The position numbers were made by a program, and so were the translations under genes. Shown here in pieces: positions 1 to 6,982 of a stretch of 9,366 bases of DNA. Numbering within the stretch: position 1 is the first letter of the stretch; each line of letters begins with the position of its first letter. Source of the stretch: Chloroflexota bacterium (lineage in GTDB: Bacteria > Chloroflexota > UBA6077 > JADZDV01). The notes under the pieces were generated by a model, which was not told the origin of the DNA, did no database searches, and saw only the letters and a list, made by a program, of their open reading frames with translations. Where the stretch lies: assembly GCA_020850915.1 (NCBI GenBank), contig JADZDV010000251.1, positions 1-9,366 on the forward strand, in the 5' to 3' direction.

Positions 1-1182
1 ACCGCCTGCAATGACGTCGGCGGCGCCAGGCTGATCGAGTTCATGGACGAGTGTGGGCTGGACAGCATCGATCCCCTCGGGGAGGCGATCATCGAGCGCT
101 CGGAGGCGGCGATGCGACGGAAGATCGCCGAGCTGCCGGACGGCGAGTACGAGAACGAGCTGTGGAGCGACGGGTTCGAAGAGCCCGTCCTGATCAAGGC
201 GAAGGTGATCGTCGACGGCGACACGCTCACCGTGGATCACGCCGGCAGCTCGCCACAGAGCCGCTACGGCATCAACGTGGTCCTGAACTACACGCACGCC
301 TACACCAGCTTCGCCGTCAAGGCCGCCATTTCGCCGGAGGTGCCCCACAACGAGGGGAGCTTCCGACCGGTACGTGTGACGGCGCCGCCGGGCAGCATCC
401 TCAACGCGCTGCACCCGGCTCCGGTGGGCGCGCGCCACCTCATCGGCCACTTCCTACCCGCGCTGATCTTTGGCGCGCTGGCCAGGGCGCTGCCCAATCG
501 CATGATGGCCGACGGCGCGAACTCGATCTGGATCAGCATCTACCGCGGCCAGCGGCCGGACGGCGAGCCGTTCACGTTCACACTGTTCCAGTGCGGCGGC
601 ACGGGCGCACGCCCCACCAAGGATGGGATCGGCAACGTTGGCTACCCGAGCGGCGTGGCCGGCGTGCCGGCCGAGGTGCTCGAGAACCTGACGCCGCTCC
701 TCATGACCAGGCGTGAAGTCTGGCCGGACTCCGGCGGGCCAGGCGGGTTTCGGGGCGGCTGTGGGCAGCTTACAACGGTCCGGCATCGCTTCGACCTGCC
801 ATTCTCGATCTCAGGCATGTTCGACCGCACCCGATTCGGCGCCGAGGGCATCGCCGGTGGCAGTCAGGGAGCACGAGGCCAGTTCCAGCTCTCCAACGGC
901 GCGGTCGTGAACGCTAAGCAGCTCACGACGATCCCGGCCGGCGTGGCCGCGCAGATCAACCTGCCCGGCGGAGGCGGCTACTTCGACCCGTTCCAGCGCG
1001 ACCCCGCTCGCGTCTTCCAGGACGTCGTGGAGGGCTATGTGACGCGAGAGGCGGCTGAGCGGGACTACGGCGTGAAGATCGTCTGCACAGCCGAGCCAGG
1101 TGAGCGGGTGGTCCTTCCAGAGCAGTACCGCATCGACGAGGCCGCCACGCAGGCGCTGCGGGACGGGCGCACACCTCACTAG
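1..1182 (+). CDS. Hydantoinase B/oxoprolinase family subunit (HyuB-like), N-terminus missing
   Basis: The frame is open from the first base and ends at TAG 1180-1182, giving 393 residues. The family is usually about 520-580 residues, so roughly 150-190 N-terminal residues lie outside the window; the ATG at 43 is internal. Family landmarks are visible in order: NEGSFRPVRVTAPPGSILN near residues 117-135 followed by PAPVGARH, the glycine-rich GGTGARPTKDGIGN near 199-212, GGPGGFRGGCGQ near 245-256, and a terminal LPGGGGYFDPF. This family forms the beta subunit of ATP-dependent N-methylhydantoinases, 5-oxoprolinases and acetone-carboxylase-like enzymes, normally paired with a HyuA ATPase subunit encoded next door. 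The partner, if present, must lie upstream, because the downstream neighbour is an unrelated membrane protein. The cytoplasmic location is inferred from the absence of membrane segments. The substrate cannot be told from this subunit alone; hydantoin, 5-oxoproline and related lactams are all possible. Confidence 0.9.
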   Translation, partial: TACNDVGGARLIEFMDECGLDSIDPLGEAIIERSEAAMRRKIAELPDGEYENELWSDGFEEPVLIKAKVIVDGDTLTVDHAGSSPQSRYGINVVLNYTHAYTSFAVKAAISPEVPHNEGSFRPVRVTAPPGSILNALHPAPVGARHLIGHFLPALIFGALARALPNRMMADGANSIWISIYRGQRPDGEPFTFTLFQCGGTGARPTKDGIGNVGYPSGVAGVPAEVLENLTPLLMTRREVWPDSGGPGGFRGGCGQLTTVRHRFDLPFSISGMFDRTRFGAEGIAGGSQGARGQFQLSNGAVVNAKQLTTIPAGVAAQINLPGGGGYFDPFQRDPARVFQDVVEGYVTREAAERDYGVKIVCTAEPGERVVLPEQYRIDEAATQALRDGRTPH

Positions 1183-1309
1183 CAGTTGCCAGCTCTCCCG
1201 GGGTATCCGCCGGTCTGAATCGTTCCCCGTCTGGAGCTTCGCTCGGGATGGTAATCGTGGCGACCAGTTTCATCGGTTCGGTAAAGTAGCCTCGGTATCC
1301 ATTGGTCTC
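1183..1309. other. Intergenic gap between hyuB-like gene and membrane glycosyltransferase-like gene
   Basis: These 127 bases hold no supported gene. I see no strong GC hairpin followed by a T run, so no clear intrinsic terminator for the hyuB-like gene. A weak -10-like TAAAGT at 1282-1287 has no good -35 partner. No Shine-Dalgarno sequence precedes the downstream ATG at 1310. Confidence 0.5.
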
Positions 1310-3340
1310 ATGCTCGCCTCGCAGCATCGCGCCCCAACGTTCGCCCTGCCTGGAACGAGGCGGGCAGGTCCTGCTGTTTGGGAGACTCTCCGCTGGGAGC
1401 GGCCAGCCGTAGGCCTCGGCATCCTCGCCGCGGCGGCCCTGCACCTGTACTTCCTGCACATCTGGCTGGACTTCGTTGACGAGGGCTACTTCCTCGATCT
1501 TGCCGATCGAATGCTTCGCGGCGACATGCCGTACCGCGACTTCTTCACGCCCTACACACCCGGCGTGCTCTACCTGCACCTCTGGGCGATGGAGCTGCTG
1601 GGTCGCGAGGTCACGAGCCTTCGCTGGCCGCTCGTCGCGGCGAACCTCGCTCTGGGGCTGATCACCTACGTCCTCGGCCGCCGCGTCGCCTCACCGCCGT
1701 TCGCCGCGCTGCCGGTAGTGATGCTGTACGCCACCGGGACCATCCCGGTCATGTGGGAGCCCCACCCGGCGTGGTACGCGCTGCTGTTCGCGATGGTCAC
1801 CGTATGGAGCGTCTGCCGGCTACGCGAGAGCGGGAAGCACCGCTGGCTGGTCGTCGCGGGCGTCAGCGCGGCGCTCGGCTTCGCCTGTAAGCAGAATTTC
1901 GGCCTTCTCATGCTGGCCGCCGTCGCGGGCTATCTCCTGTTGCTGCCAGACGAGCTGCCGCTGTCCGGCACGAGGCTGCCCTTGCCTCGCGTCCTTCGAG
2001 GCAACGCGGTGTTTCGCCTCGCTCAGTCGGTCTACGCAGTCGGCCTGCTCAGCGGCCTGTTCTGGCTCCTGAAGCAGTTCCTGCAAGCCGACGTCGTCGT
2101 CGTATTCTGGCTACCCGTGGCGGTCTGGCTCGCCATAGTGCTCCCTCATAGCTGGCGACTCCCACCCACGCCAGGAATCGTCGGCGTGACGATCGAGCGC
2201 TTGCTCCTGGTCAGCCTCGCCTTCGTCTTGACGACCGTCCCGTGGGTGCTCCTGCTCGCTCGCGCGCTCCAGCCGTTCCCTGTCCCGCTAGCCCAGTTCC
2301 TGGGCGACGTTGACGTCGCGAGCTTCTACTGGCCGCTGGCCCAGCCACGCCTCGGATTCTTCCTGTTCCTCACGGCCGCTGTCGCCGCTCCGTTCGCCAT
2401 TCACCGCCTGGTCTCCAATCAGCCGCTCTCGCTCCGATTGACGGAGAGTGTCAGTTGTCTGATCATCGCACTTGCCGCGTGCGATCTCGCCCTCGCCGAT
2501 CCAGTTCTGGCGGATCCCGACTTCTCAGTTGAGGCGATGACGCTCTACCACCTCTCGGTTCGCGCGGCTCAAGTCGTCCAGCTCTACCTGCCAGTCCTCG
2601 CGTTCTGGGGCGGGTTGACACTCGCCCTTCGTGAGGCCAGGGCCCGCCGTCTCCTCTGGTACCTCCTGGCAGGCTCGTTGATGCTGTTCAATCTGTACCC
2701 CAGGATGGACAGCCTCCACGTAACGATGTCCGCGCCGCTGCTCTGGGTTGTCGGCGCGGCCGTGCTCAACGCGGCCGCTCGCCGACTCCTCGGCCTCCGG
2801 CTCTCGTCCAGCGCCAGGATCGTGGCGACTGTACCGCTCTTCGCGGCGTTGCTCGTCCTGCCGGCCGGAGCTGCCTTGCCAAGCCTCGAGTGGCGAGGGC
2901 GTAGCCTGATCAGTACGATCGACGGCGTCCCGAAATATGAAGTGCCGGACTTCGTCCCGATGGGACTGCCGGGCGCGGACGTCCTGGTCCCCTGGAACAC
3001 CCGTAACGCGGTGCAGCGAGTGGTCCACTTCATCCAGGCCAGCACGTCGCCTGGCGAGAAGATCTTCGTCTACCCGACCCTTCCAGCTTTCTACTTCCTG
3101 ACGGAGCGGGCCAACGCCACGCGGTTCGGACATGCCTATCCGGGCGCTGCCACGCCGGCAGAGCTCCAGGAGATGAACGCGCAGCTCGACGCTTCAGTGC
3201 GCTACATCATCTGGGACAGCTTCTGGGTCCGCGAGTGGGGGAACTCAGACCTGAACAAGCCGCTCACAGACCATATCCGGGCCCAGTACCAGGACTGGGT
3301 CTATCTCGAACCGTTCTGGGTCCTCAAGCGAATCGACTAG
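1310..3340 (+). CDS. Polytopic membrane protein, GT-C (GT39/PMT-like) glycosyltransferase candidate
   Basis: The product is 676 residues. It has about ten or more hydrophobic segments between residues 33 and 525, then a mostly soluble tail (about 526-676). After the first membrane segment comes DFVDEGYF (54-61). Acidic residues in this first outer loop are the usual catalytic feature of GT-C enzymes that use polyprenyl-phosphate sugars. MPYRDFFTPYTPG (73-85), a KQN triplet (194-196) and YPRMDSLH (463-470) are also typical of bacterial family-39-like proteins. The tail carries PGEKIFVYP and AFYFLTER (581-600), seen in related envelope proteins. The likely role is sugar transfer to lipid or protein at the outer face of the membrane; donor and acceptor are unknown. 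I chose ATG 1310 because the frame's earlier GTG at 1100 would overlap the hyuB-like gene by 83 bases and encode unlikely arginine-rich sequence. No clear ribosome site precedes 1310, so the start is less sure than the gene. Confidence 0.8.
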   Translation: MLASQHRAPTFALPGTRRAGPAVWETLRWERPAVGLGILAAAALHLYFLHIWLDFVDEGYFLDLADRMLRGDMPYRDFFTPYTPGVLYLHLWAMELLGREVTSLRWPLVAANLALGLITYVLGRRVASPPFAALPVVMLYATGTIPVMWEPHPAWYALLFAMVTVWSVCRLRESGKHRWLVVAGVSAALGFACKQNFGLLMLAAVAGYLLLLPDELPLSGTRLPLPRVLRGNAVFRLAQSVYAVGLLSGLFWLLKQFLQADVVVVFWLPVAVWLAIVLPHSWRLPPTPGIVGVTIERLLLVSLAFVLTTVPWVLLLARALQPFPVPLAQFLGDVDVASFYWPLAQPRLGFFLFLTAAVAAPFAIHRLVSNQPLSLRLTESVSCLIIALAACDLALADPVLADPDFSVEAMTLYHLSVRAAQVVQLYLPVLAFWGGLTLALREARARRLLWYLLAGSLMLFNLYPRMDSLHVTMSAPLLWVVGAAVLNAAARRLLGLRLSSSARIVATVPLFAALLVLPAGAALPSLEWRGRSLISTIDGVPKYEVPDFVPMGLPGADVLVPWNTRNAVQRVVHFIQASTSPGEKIFVYPTLPAFYFLTERANATRFGHAYPGAATPAELQEMNAQLDASVRYIIWDSFWVREWGNSDLNKPLTDHIRAQYQDWVYLEPFWVLKRID

Positions 3341-3383
3341 GATGAGGTTGACCACACGCGTCCCCGGCTGATCCTGCCGCCGG

Positions 3384-3412
3384 CTGACGCCGATCGAACA
3401 ATCAGGTATCAT
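3384..3412 (+). promoter_or_regulatory. Putative sigma-70-type promoter for atpC-murA-mreB
   Basis: CTGACG (3384-3389, 4 of 6 matches to TTGACA) is followed after exactly 17 bases by TATCAT (3407-3412, 5 of 6 matches to TATAAT). Transcription would begin near 3419, leaving a leader of about 70 bases before the atpC start. The position at the head of a three-gene cluster, after a gene not related in function, supports it. It is a consensus match only and is unproven. Confidence 0.45.
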
Positions 3413-3479
3413 CGCCCCCGACACCGTCGCGCTCGGAGCGGCCCAGAAAGGTCGGCCGCGGTAGCTCGCCGGTACACAT

Positions 3480-3488
3480 GGAGGAAGG
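3480..3488 (+). promoter_or_regulatory. Ribosome binding site fixing the TTG start of atpC
   Basis: GGAGGAAGG lies immediately before TTG 3489. From the GGAGG core (3480-3484) to the start there are 4 bases, which is short but usable. No ATG in the right frame lies nearby (the ATG at 3478 is in another frame), so this purine-rich site decides for the TTG start. Confidence 0.65.
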
Positions 3489-3914
3489 TTGGCAAAGCTC
3501 ACTGTCCAGGTTGTGACGGCCGAGCGAAGCATGCTCGAAGAGTCAGACGTTGACATGGTGGTAGCGCCAGCGAGCGAGGGAGAGGTCGGTATTCTGCCGC
3601 GGCACGCGGCGCTCCTGGCCACGCTCAACCCAGGCGAGCTGCGCATCAAGCGCGGTGGCGAAGAGACCCATATGGCGGTGTCCGGCGGGTTCTTGCAAGT
3701 CGCCAACGACCGTGTTCTGGTGCTGGCGGACACGGCGGAGCGAGCCGAGGAGATCGACGAGGCACGCGCTGAGCAGGCGCGCCAGCGAGCCCTGGAGTTG
3801 TTGCATACAGCCACCGTCACCCCGTCGCAGGTCGCCGCCGCGCGCATGGCGCTCCATCGCTCGCTCGCTCGCCTCGACGTCCAACGCAAGCGACGCCGGC
3901 GCTCCGCTTCGTGA
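3489..3914 (+). CDS. atpC: F-type ATP synthase epsilon subunit
   Basis: The product is 141 residues, normal for bacterial epsilon. Residues 1-85 form the beta-sandwich domain, with the hallmark GEVGILPRHAALLATLNPGEL (31-51) and VSGGFLQV (64-71). Residues 86-130 are the two C-terminal helices. Epsilon sits in the central stalk of F1, contacts gamma and the c-ring, and its C-terminal helices inhibit ATP hydrolysis. IDEARA (89-94) fits the I(L)DxxRA motif known from ATP-binding epsilon subunits such as that of Bacillus PS3, so ATP sensing is plausible by analogy. The tail ends in a basic run, RKRRRR (133-138). The start is TTG, supported by the strong ribosome site just before it. The last four bases overlap the murA start (GTGA). 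No atpD precedes it, unlike the usual order in which atpC directly follows atpD. Confidence 0.95.
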   Translation: MAKLTVQVVTAERSMLEESDVDMVVAPASEGEVGILPRHAALLATLNPGELRIKRGGEETHMAVSGGFLQVANDRVLVLADTAERAEEIDEARAEQARQRALELLHTATVTPSQVAAARMALHRSLARLDVQRKRRRRSAS

Positions 3915-5209
3915 CCGTCACCGGCCCGCGTCCGGCAGCAAGATCGGGGACCCGCGGCCAACAGCGGCTCGTCATCGAGGGCGGCCACCCCCTGCGCGGC
4001 TCAGTGGAGATTGTCGGCGCCAAGAACGCCGCGCTGCCGATCATGGCAGCCTGTCTTCTCTCCAGCGAGTGGTGCGTCCTCTCGAGCGTCCCGGACATCG
4101 AGGACATCCACACCATGGCCAACGTCCTCCGCTCGCTCGGGGCGGAGGTCAATGTTCTCAGCCGGCACTCTGTCGCAATCCGAGCCGAGAAGCTCAGCAG
4201 TTGCCGAGCAGACCCGGATCTCGCGCAGCGGATGCGCGCCTCCTTCCTCGTCATGGGCCCGCTGCTCGCCCGGCTCGGCCGGGCCGAGGCGCCCCATCCA
4301 GGTGGGTGCGCCATCGGCGAGCGACCGGTCAACGTGGACGTCCGCGGTTTCGAAGCGATGGGTGCGCGCGTCCGGCAGGAGGGTGGCTTCTACCTGGCGG
4401 CCGCGGACTGCCTCCGTGGTCGTCGGATCTACCTGGACTATCCGAGCCACACTGGCACGGAGAATCTCTTGATGGCCGCCTGCCTCGCCGACGGCACGAC
4501 CATTGTCAAGCACGCCTCGCTCGAACCAGAGGTCGCGGACCTCGCACGCTTCCTCACTGCCATGGGCGCCCGGATCGAAGGCATCGGAACGAGCTTTTTG
4601 AAGATCACTGGCGTCGAGCGGCTTCACGGCACGAACTACCGGATCATTCCGGACCGCCTCGCCGCTGGCACGTTCCTCATTGCTGGCGTGATCTCAAAGG
4701 GTGATGTGACGGTTCGCCAGGTGATCCCAGAGCATCTGGACGCCGTGAGCCACAAGCTCCAGGAGGTCGGTGCACACGTGGAGGAGGGAGAGAACTGGGT
4801 CCGCGCCCGTTACGACCAGCCACTCGAAGCCGTCGAGATCCAGGCGATCGCCTACCCGGGGTTCCCGACCGATCTCCAGGCGGCCTTCGCGGCCCTGCTC
4901 ACCCAGGCCAGAGGCACCAGCCCCATCCACGAGCGCGTCTTCGAGAATCGCCTCGGCTACACGCGTGAGCTGCGGAGGATGGGCACGGAGCTCGAGGCTG
5001 GCGCCCGGACGGCGCGCATCTTCGGTCCGCGTCCCTTGCACGGCGCGCACGTGAAGGCGCTGGACATTCGCTGCGGCGCGGCGCTCGTCGTCGCGGCGCT
5101 GGCCGCCGACGGCACCACGACGATCGAGAATGTGTACCACCTCGATCGCGGCTACGAGGATCTTGAAGAGACCCTCGTTCGTCTCGGCGCGGTGGTCTCC
5201 CGCGAGTAG
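3911..5209 (+). CDS. murA: UDP-N-acetylglucosamine 1-carboxyvinyltransferase
   Basis: This cytoplasmic enzyme transfers enolpyruvate from phosphoenolpyruvate to UDP-N-acetylglucosamine, the first committed step of peptidoglycan synthesis. The product is 432 residues against about 418 for the family. The excess is a 15-20 residue N-terminal stretch before the usual RLVIEGG. Key residues are present: K38 and N39 in GAKNAALP, R109 in MRASF, the catalytic cysteine C133 in HPGGCAIGERP with R138, D321 in YPGFPTDLQA, and R387 in LDIRCGAAL. Because the cysteine is kept (not Asp), sensitivity of the enzyme to fosfomycin is expected. The uridine-binding loop reads SHTGTEN (179-185) where the E. coli enzyme has SVGATVT. 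The GTG start overlaps the atpC stop in GTGA, suggesting translational coupling. A misannotated EPSP synthase is unlikely given the PGGC motif. Confidence 0.95.
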   Translation: MTVTGPRPAARSGTRGQQRLVIEGGHPLRGSVEIVGAKNAALPIMAACLLSSEWCVLSSVPDIEDIHTMANVLRSLGAEVNVLSRHSVAIRAEKLSSCRADPDLAQRMRASFLVMGPLLARLGRAEAPHPGGCAIGERPVNVDVRGFEAMGARVRQEGGFYLAAADCLRGRRIYLDYPSHTGTENLLMAACLADGTTIVKHASLEPEVADLARFLTAMGARIEGIGTSFLKITGVERLHGTNYRIIPDRLAAGTFLIAGVISKGDVTVRQVIPEHLDAVSHKLQEVGAHVEEGENWVRARYDQPLEAVEIQAIAYPGFPTDLQAAFAALLTQARGTSPIHERVFENRLGYTRELRRMGTELEAGARTARIFGPRPLHGAHVKALDIRCGAALVVAALAADGTTTIENVYHLDRGYEDLEETLVRLGAVVSRE

Positions 5210-5230
5210 GCGTGGACGAACCGCCGCCCT

Positions 5231-6241
5231 ATGTCGCTGTTTGGTAAGCACATTGGCATCGACCTTGGCACGGCCAATGTCCTGGTCTACGTCAAGGGAC
5301 GCGGCATCGTCCTGAACGAGCCGTCTGTCGTCGCCTACGCGGCCGCCGACAACCGGGTCGTCGCCGTCGGCACCCAGGCCCGCCTCATGCTCGGCCGCAC
5401 CCCAGGCCGGATTAGCGTCGTCCGCCCCATGCGCGACGGCGTCATTGCCGACTACATGATCACCGAGGCGATGCTCCGGTACTTCATCAAGCGGGTGAGC
5501 GGAAAGATCAACCTCTTCCGACCGGTGGTCATGATCTGCATTCCGGCTGGGGTCACGAACGTGGAGAGTCGCGCGGTCCTGGATGCCACCATCCAGGCTG
5601 GCGCCAAGGAGGCGCACCTGATCGCCGAGCCGCTGGCCGCTGCCATCGGCGCCGGCATCCCGATCCATACACCCAGTGGCAACATGGTGATCGACATCGG
5701 CGGCGGCACCACCGAGGCGGCAGTCATCTCTCTCAACGATATCGTCGTGAGCCGCTCTGTTCGAGTGGGCGGCAACAAGATCGATGAGCTCATCCAAACC
5801 TACGTGCGCCGCCGCCACAACCTGATCATCGGCGACCGCACCTCGGAGGAGATCAAGGTCCAGGTTGGTAGCGCCCTGCCGCTGGACTCCGAGCTCCGGA
5901 TGGAGATCCGCGGACGCGACCAGATCGAAGGCCTCCCCAAGACTCGCCTCATTACGTCAAGCGAGGTCACCGACGCGATCAGCGATGCACTCACGGCCAT
6001 CGTGATCAAGACGAAAGAGGTCCTGGAGCTGACGCCACCGGAGCTCGCCGCCGACGTCGTGGACCGCGGGATCATCATGACCGGCGGCGGCGCGCTGCTC
6101 CGCAATCTCGATCGCCTGATCTCCCGTGAGACCGGCATCGCCTGCTACGTTGCCGACGACCCGCTGTCCTGCGTCGCACTCGGTGCCGGACGAGCGCTCG
6201 AGCACTTCGAGATCTTCAAGGACAGCCTTACGCCCGTCTAG
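5231..6241 (+). CDS. mreB: Rod shape-determining actin homologue
   Basis: The product is 336 residues, normal for MreB/Mbl. It polymerises on the inner face of the membrane and guides the elongation machinery of the cell wall. The actin-fold nucleotide motifs are present: phosphate-1 DLGTAN (11-16), the NEPSVVAY stretch (29-36), the catalytic-type glutamate E133 in [11 protein letters not shown], phosphate-2 [10 protein letters not shown] (155-164), [10 protein letters not shown] (227-236) and the adenosine motif TGGGALL (284-290). It lacks DnaK-like extra domains. The ATG start is 21 bases after the murA stop with only a weak purine site, so coupling to murA is likely. Linkage to murA fits a common job in wall synthesis. 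mreC, mreD and rodA do not follow; instead the gene ends in a stop that overlaps the stop of the convergent ubiE-type gene. Whether it is the main MreB or an Mbl-like paralogue cannot be decided here. Confidence 0.95.
   Translation: MSLFGKHIGIDLGTANVLVYVKGRGIVLNEPSVVAYAAADNRVVAVGTQARLMLGRTPGRISVVRPMRDGVIADYMITEAMLRYFIKRVSGKINLFRPVVMICIPAGVTNVESRAVLDATIQAGAKEAHLIAEPLAAAIGAGIPIHTPSGNMVIDIGGGTTEAAVISLNDIVVSRSVRVGGNKIDELIQTYVRRRHNLIIGDRTSEEIKVQVGSALPLDSELRMEIRGRDQIEGLPKTRLITSSEVTDAISDALTAIVIKTKEVLELTPPELAADVVDRGIIMTGGGALLRNLDRLISRETGIACYVADDPLSCVALGAGRALEHFEIFKDSLTPV
6238..6241. other. Shared CTAG: overlapping stop codons of convergent genes
   Basis: The palindrome CTAG supplies TAG on the plus strand (6239-6241, end of mreB) and TAG on the minus strand (6240-6238, end of the ubiE-type gene). 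The two coding regions therefore overlap tail to tail by 4 bases and leave no room for an intergenic terminator. Confidence 0.95.
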
Positions 6242-6924
6242 CGCTTCGTCCCCCAGTGGAGCGTCACCGAGCCGACCCCCAGCGGGCGCCAGTGCACGTC
6301 GTGCAGGCCCGCGGCCTCCATCATCCCGGCCAGCGCTGACGGGGCTGGAAAGGCCCGAACGGACTCTCCCAGGTAGGTGTAGGCGTCACGGTCTCCCCCA
6401 ACGAGCTGGCCGATCAGGGGCACCACGCCGGCGAAGTAAAGCGGAAAGATGTGGCGGAGCGGACCCGAGCGCGGCCAGCTCAGCTCCAGACAGACGACGC
6501 GACCGCCCGGCTTGACGACCCGCGCCTGCTCGACAAGACCCCGCGGGCGATCCGGTAGGTTGCGCACCACAAAGGCGCTGGTCAGACAGTCGAATCGATC
6601 CGATCCAAACGGCAGCACTAGCCCATCCGCTACAGCCAGGCTGACCCGAGACCCTTCGTCGCGCGACCAGAGCCAGGCTTGCCCCCGGCGAAGCATGGGG
6701 GGCGACAGGTCGACGCCGATGACGCGCCCGTGCGACATCCGCCTAGCCAGTTCGGCGGCCAGGCGACAGGTGCCTGTTCCCAGGTCCAGCGCCAGCCCAT
6801 CAACCGGCGGCCCGGCGGCTCGCACAGCGGCCCTGCGCCAGCCCGCGTCCATGCCGCCCGTCATGAGCGAGTTCATCAGGTCGTACCGCCGGGCGATGCG
6901 CCCGAACATCTCGCCGACCGTCAT
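6238..6924 (-). CDS. ubiE: Demethylmenaquinone methyltransferase, UbiE/MenG family
   Basis: This class I SAM-dependent enzyme C-methylates demethylmenaquinone, the last step of menaquinone synthesis. The product is 228 residues, typical of the family. The N-terminal signature [18 protein letters not shown] (7-24) and GWRR match the UbiE pattern. SAM motif I is [11 protein letters not shown] (46-56), followed by VDLS (71-74) and an acidic residue, D100, in VADGLVLPF. The UbiE signature RNLPD (121-125) with [13 protein letters not shown] (136-148) and the C-terminal [12 protein letters not shown] (182-193) are clear. ATG 6924 is the only reasonable start: upstream in-frame codons offer only a CTG before a stop. 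It lies 58 bases after the prenyltransferase gene on the same strand, with a weak AGAAG purine site. The symbol menG would serve equally well. Confidence 0.92.
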   Translation of the reverse strand: MTVGEMFGRIARRYDLMNSLMTGGMDAGWRRAAVRAAGPPVDGLALDLGTGTCRLAAELARRMSHGRVIGVDLSPPMLRRGQAWLWSRDEGSRVSLAVADGLVLPFGSDRFDCLTSAFVVRNLPDRPRGLVEQARVVKPGGRVVCLELSWPRSGPLRHIFPLYFAGVVPLIGQLVGGDRDAYTYLGESVRAFPAPSALAGMMEAAGLHDVHWRPLGVGSVTLHWGTKR

Positions 6925-6982
6925 CGGCCGCGACTTCTGCTGGACGCGGTGTCCGCCTGCCGCGTCGTTGCCAGCCAGCGGT

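Larger units (their letters stand above)
3341..3488. other. Leader and intergenic region upstream of atpC
   Basis: These 148 bases contain no supported gene. They hold the proposed atpC promoter (3384-3412), a 6-bp GC inverted repeat (GCGGCC at 3438-3443 against GGCCGC at 3454-3459, 10-base loop) within the predicted transcript leader, and the atpC ribosome site at the right edge. The hairpin has no T run after it, so it does not look like a terminator. Confidence 0.5.

Noticed and set aside
1255..1290. Promoter for the membrane glycosyltransferase-like gene with TAAAGT as -10
   Set aside because: The spacing-compatible -35 has about 3 of 6 matches; too weak to list as a feature.
1100..1309. 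70-residue N-terminal extension of the membrane glycosyltransferase-like protein from GTG 1100
   Set aside because: It overlaps the conserved C-terminus of the hyuB-like gene by 83 bases, and its Ser/Arg-rich sequence resembles out-of-frame reading.
3655..4704. Open frame (349 codons) on the plus strand overlapping atpC and murA
   Set aside because: It is a frame-shifted reading of two clear genes, very rich in Arg, Pro and Ser, with no recognisable domain.
4694..5818. Long open frame (374 codons) on the minus strand across the murA-mreB junction
   Set aside because: It runs opposite two well-supported genes, its translation is rich in Asp, Ala, Gly and His with no family motif, and long antisense frames are common in GC-rich coding DNA.
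6238..6275. Terminator hairpin at the mreB/ubiE junction
   Set aside because: Only a 4-bp CGCT/AGCG stem with a long loop and no T run could be found.
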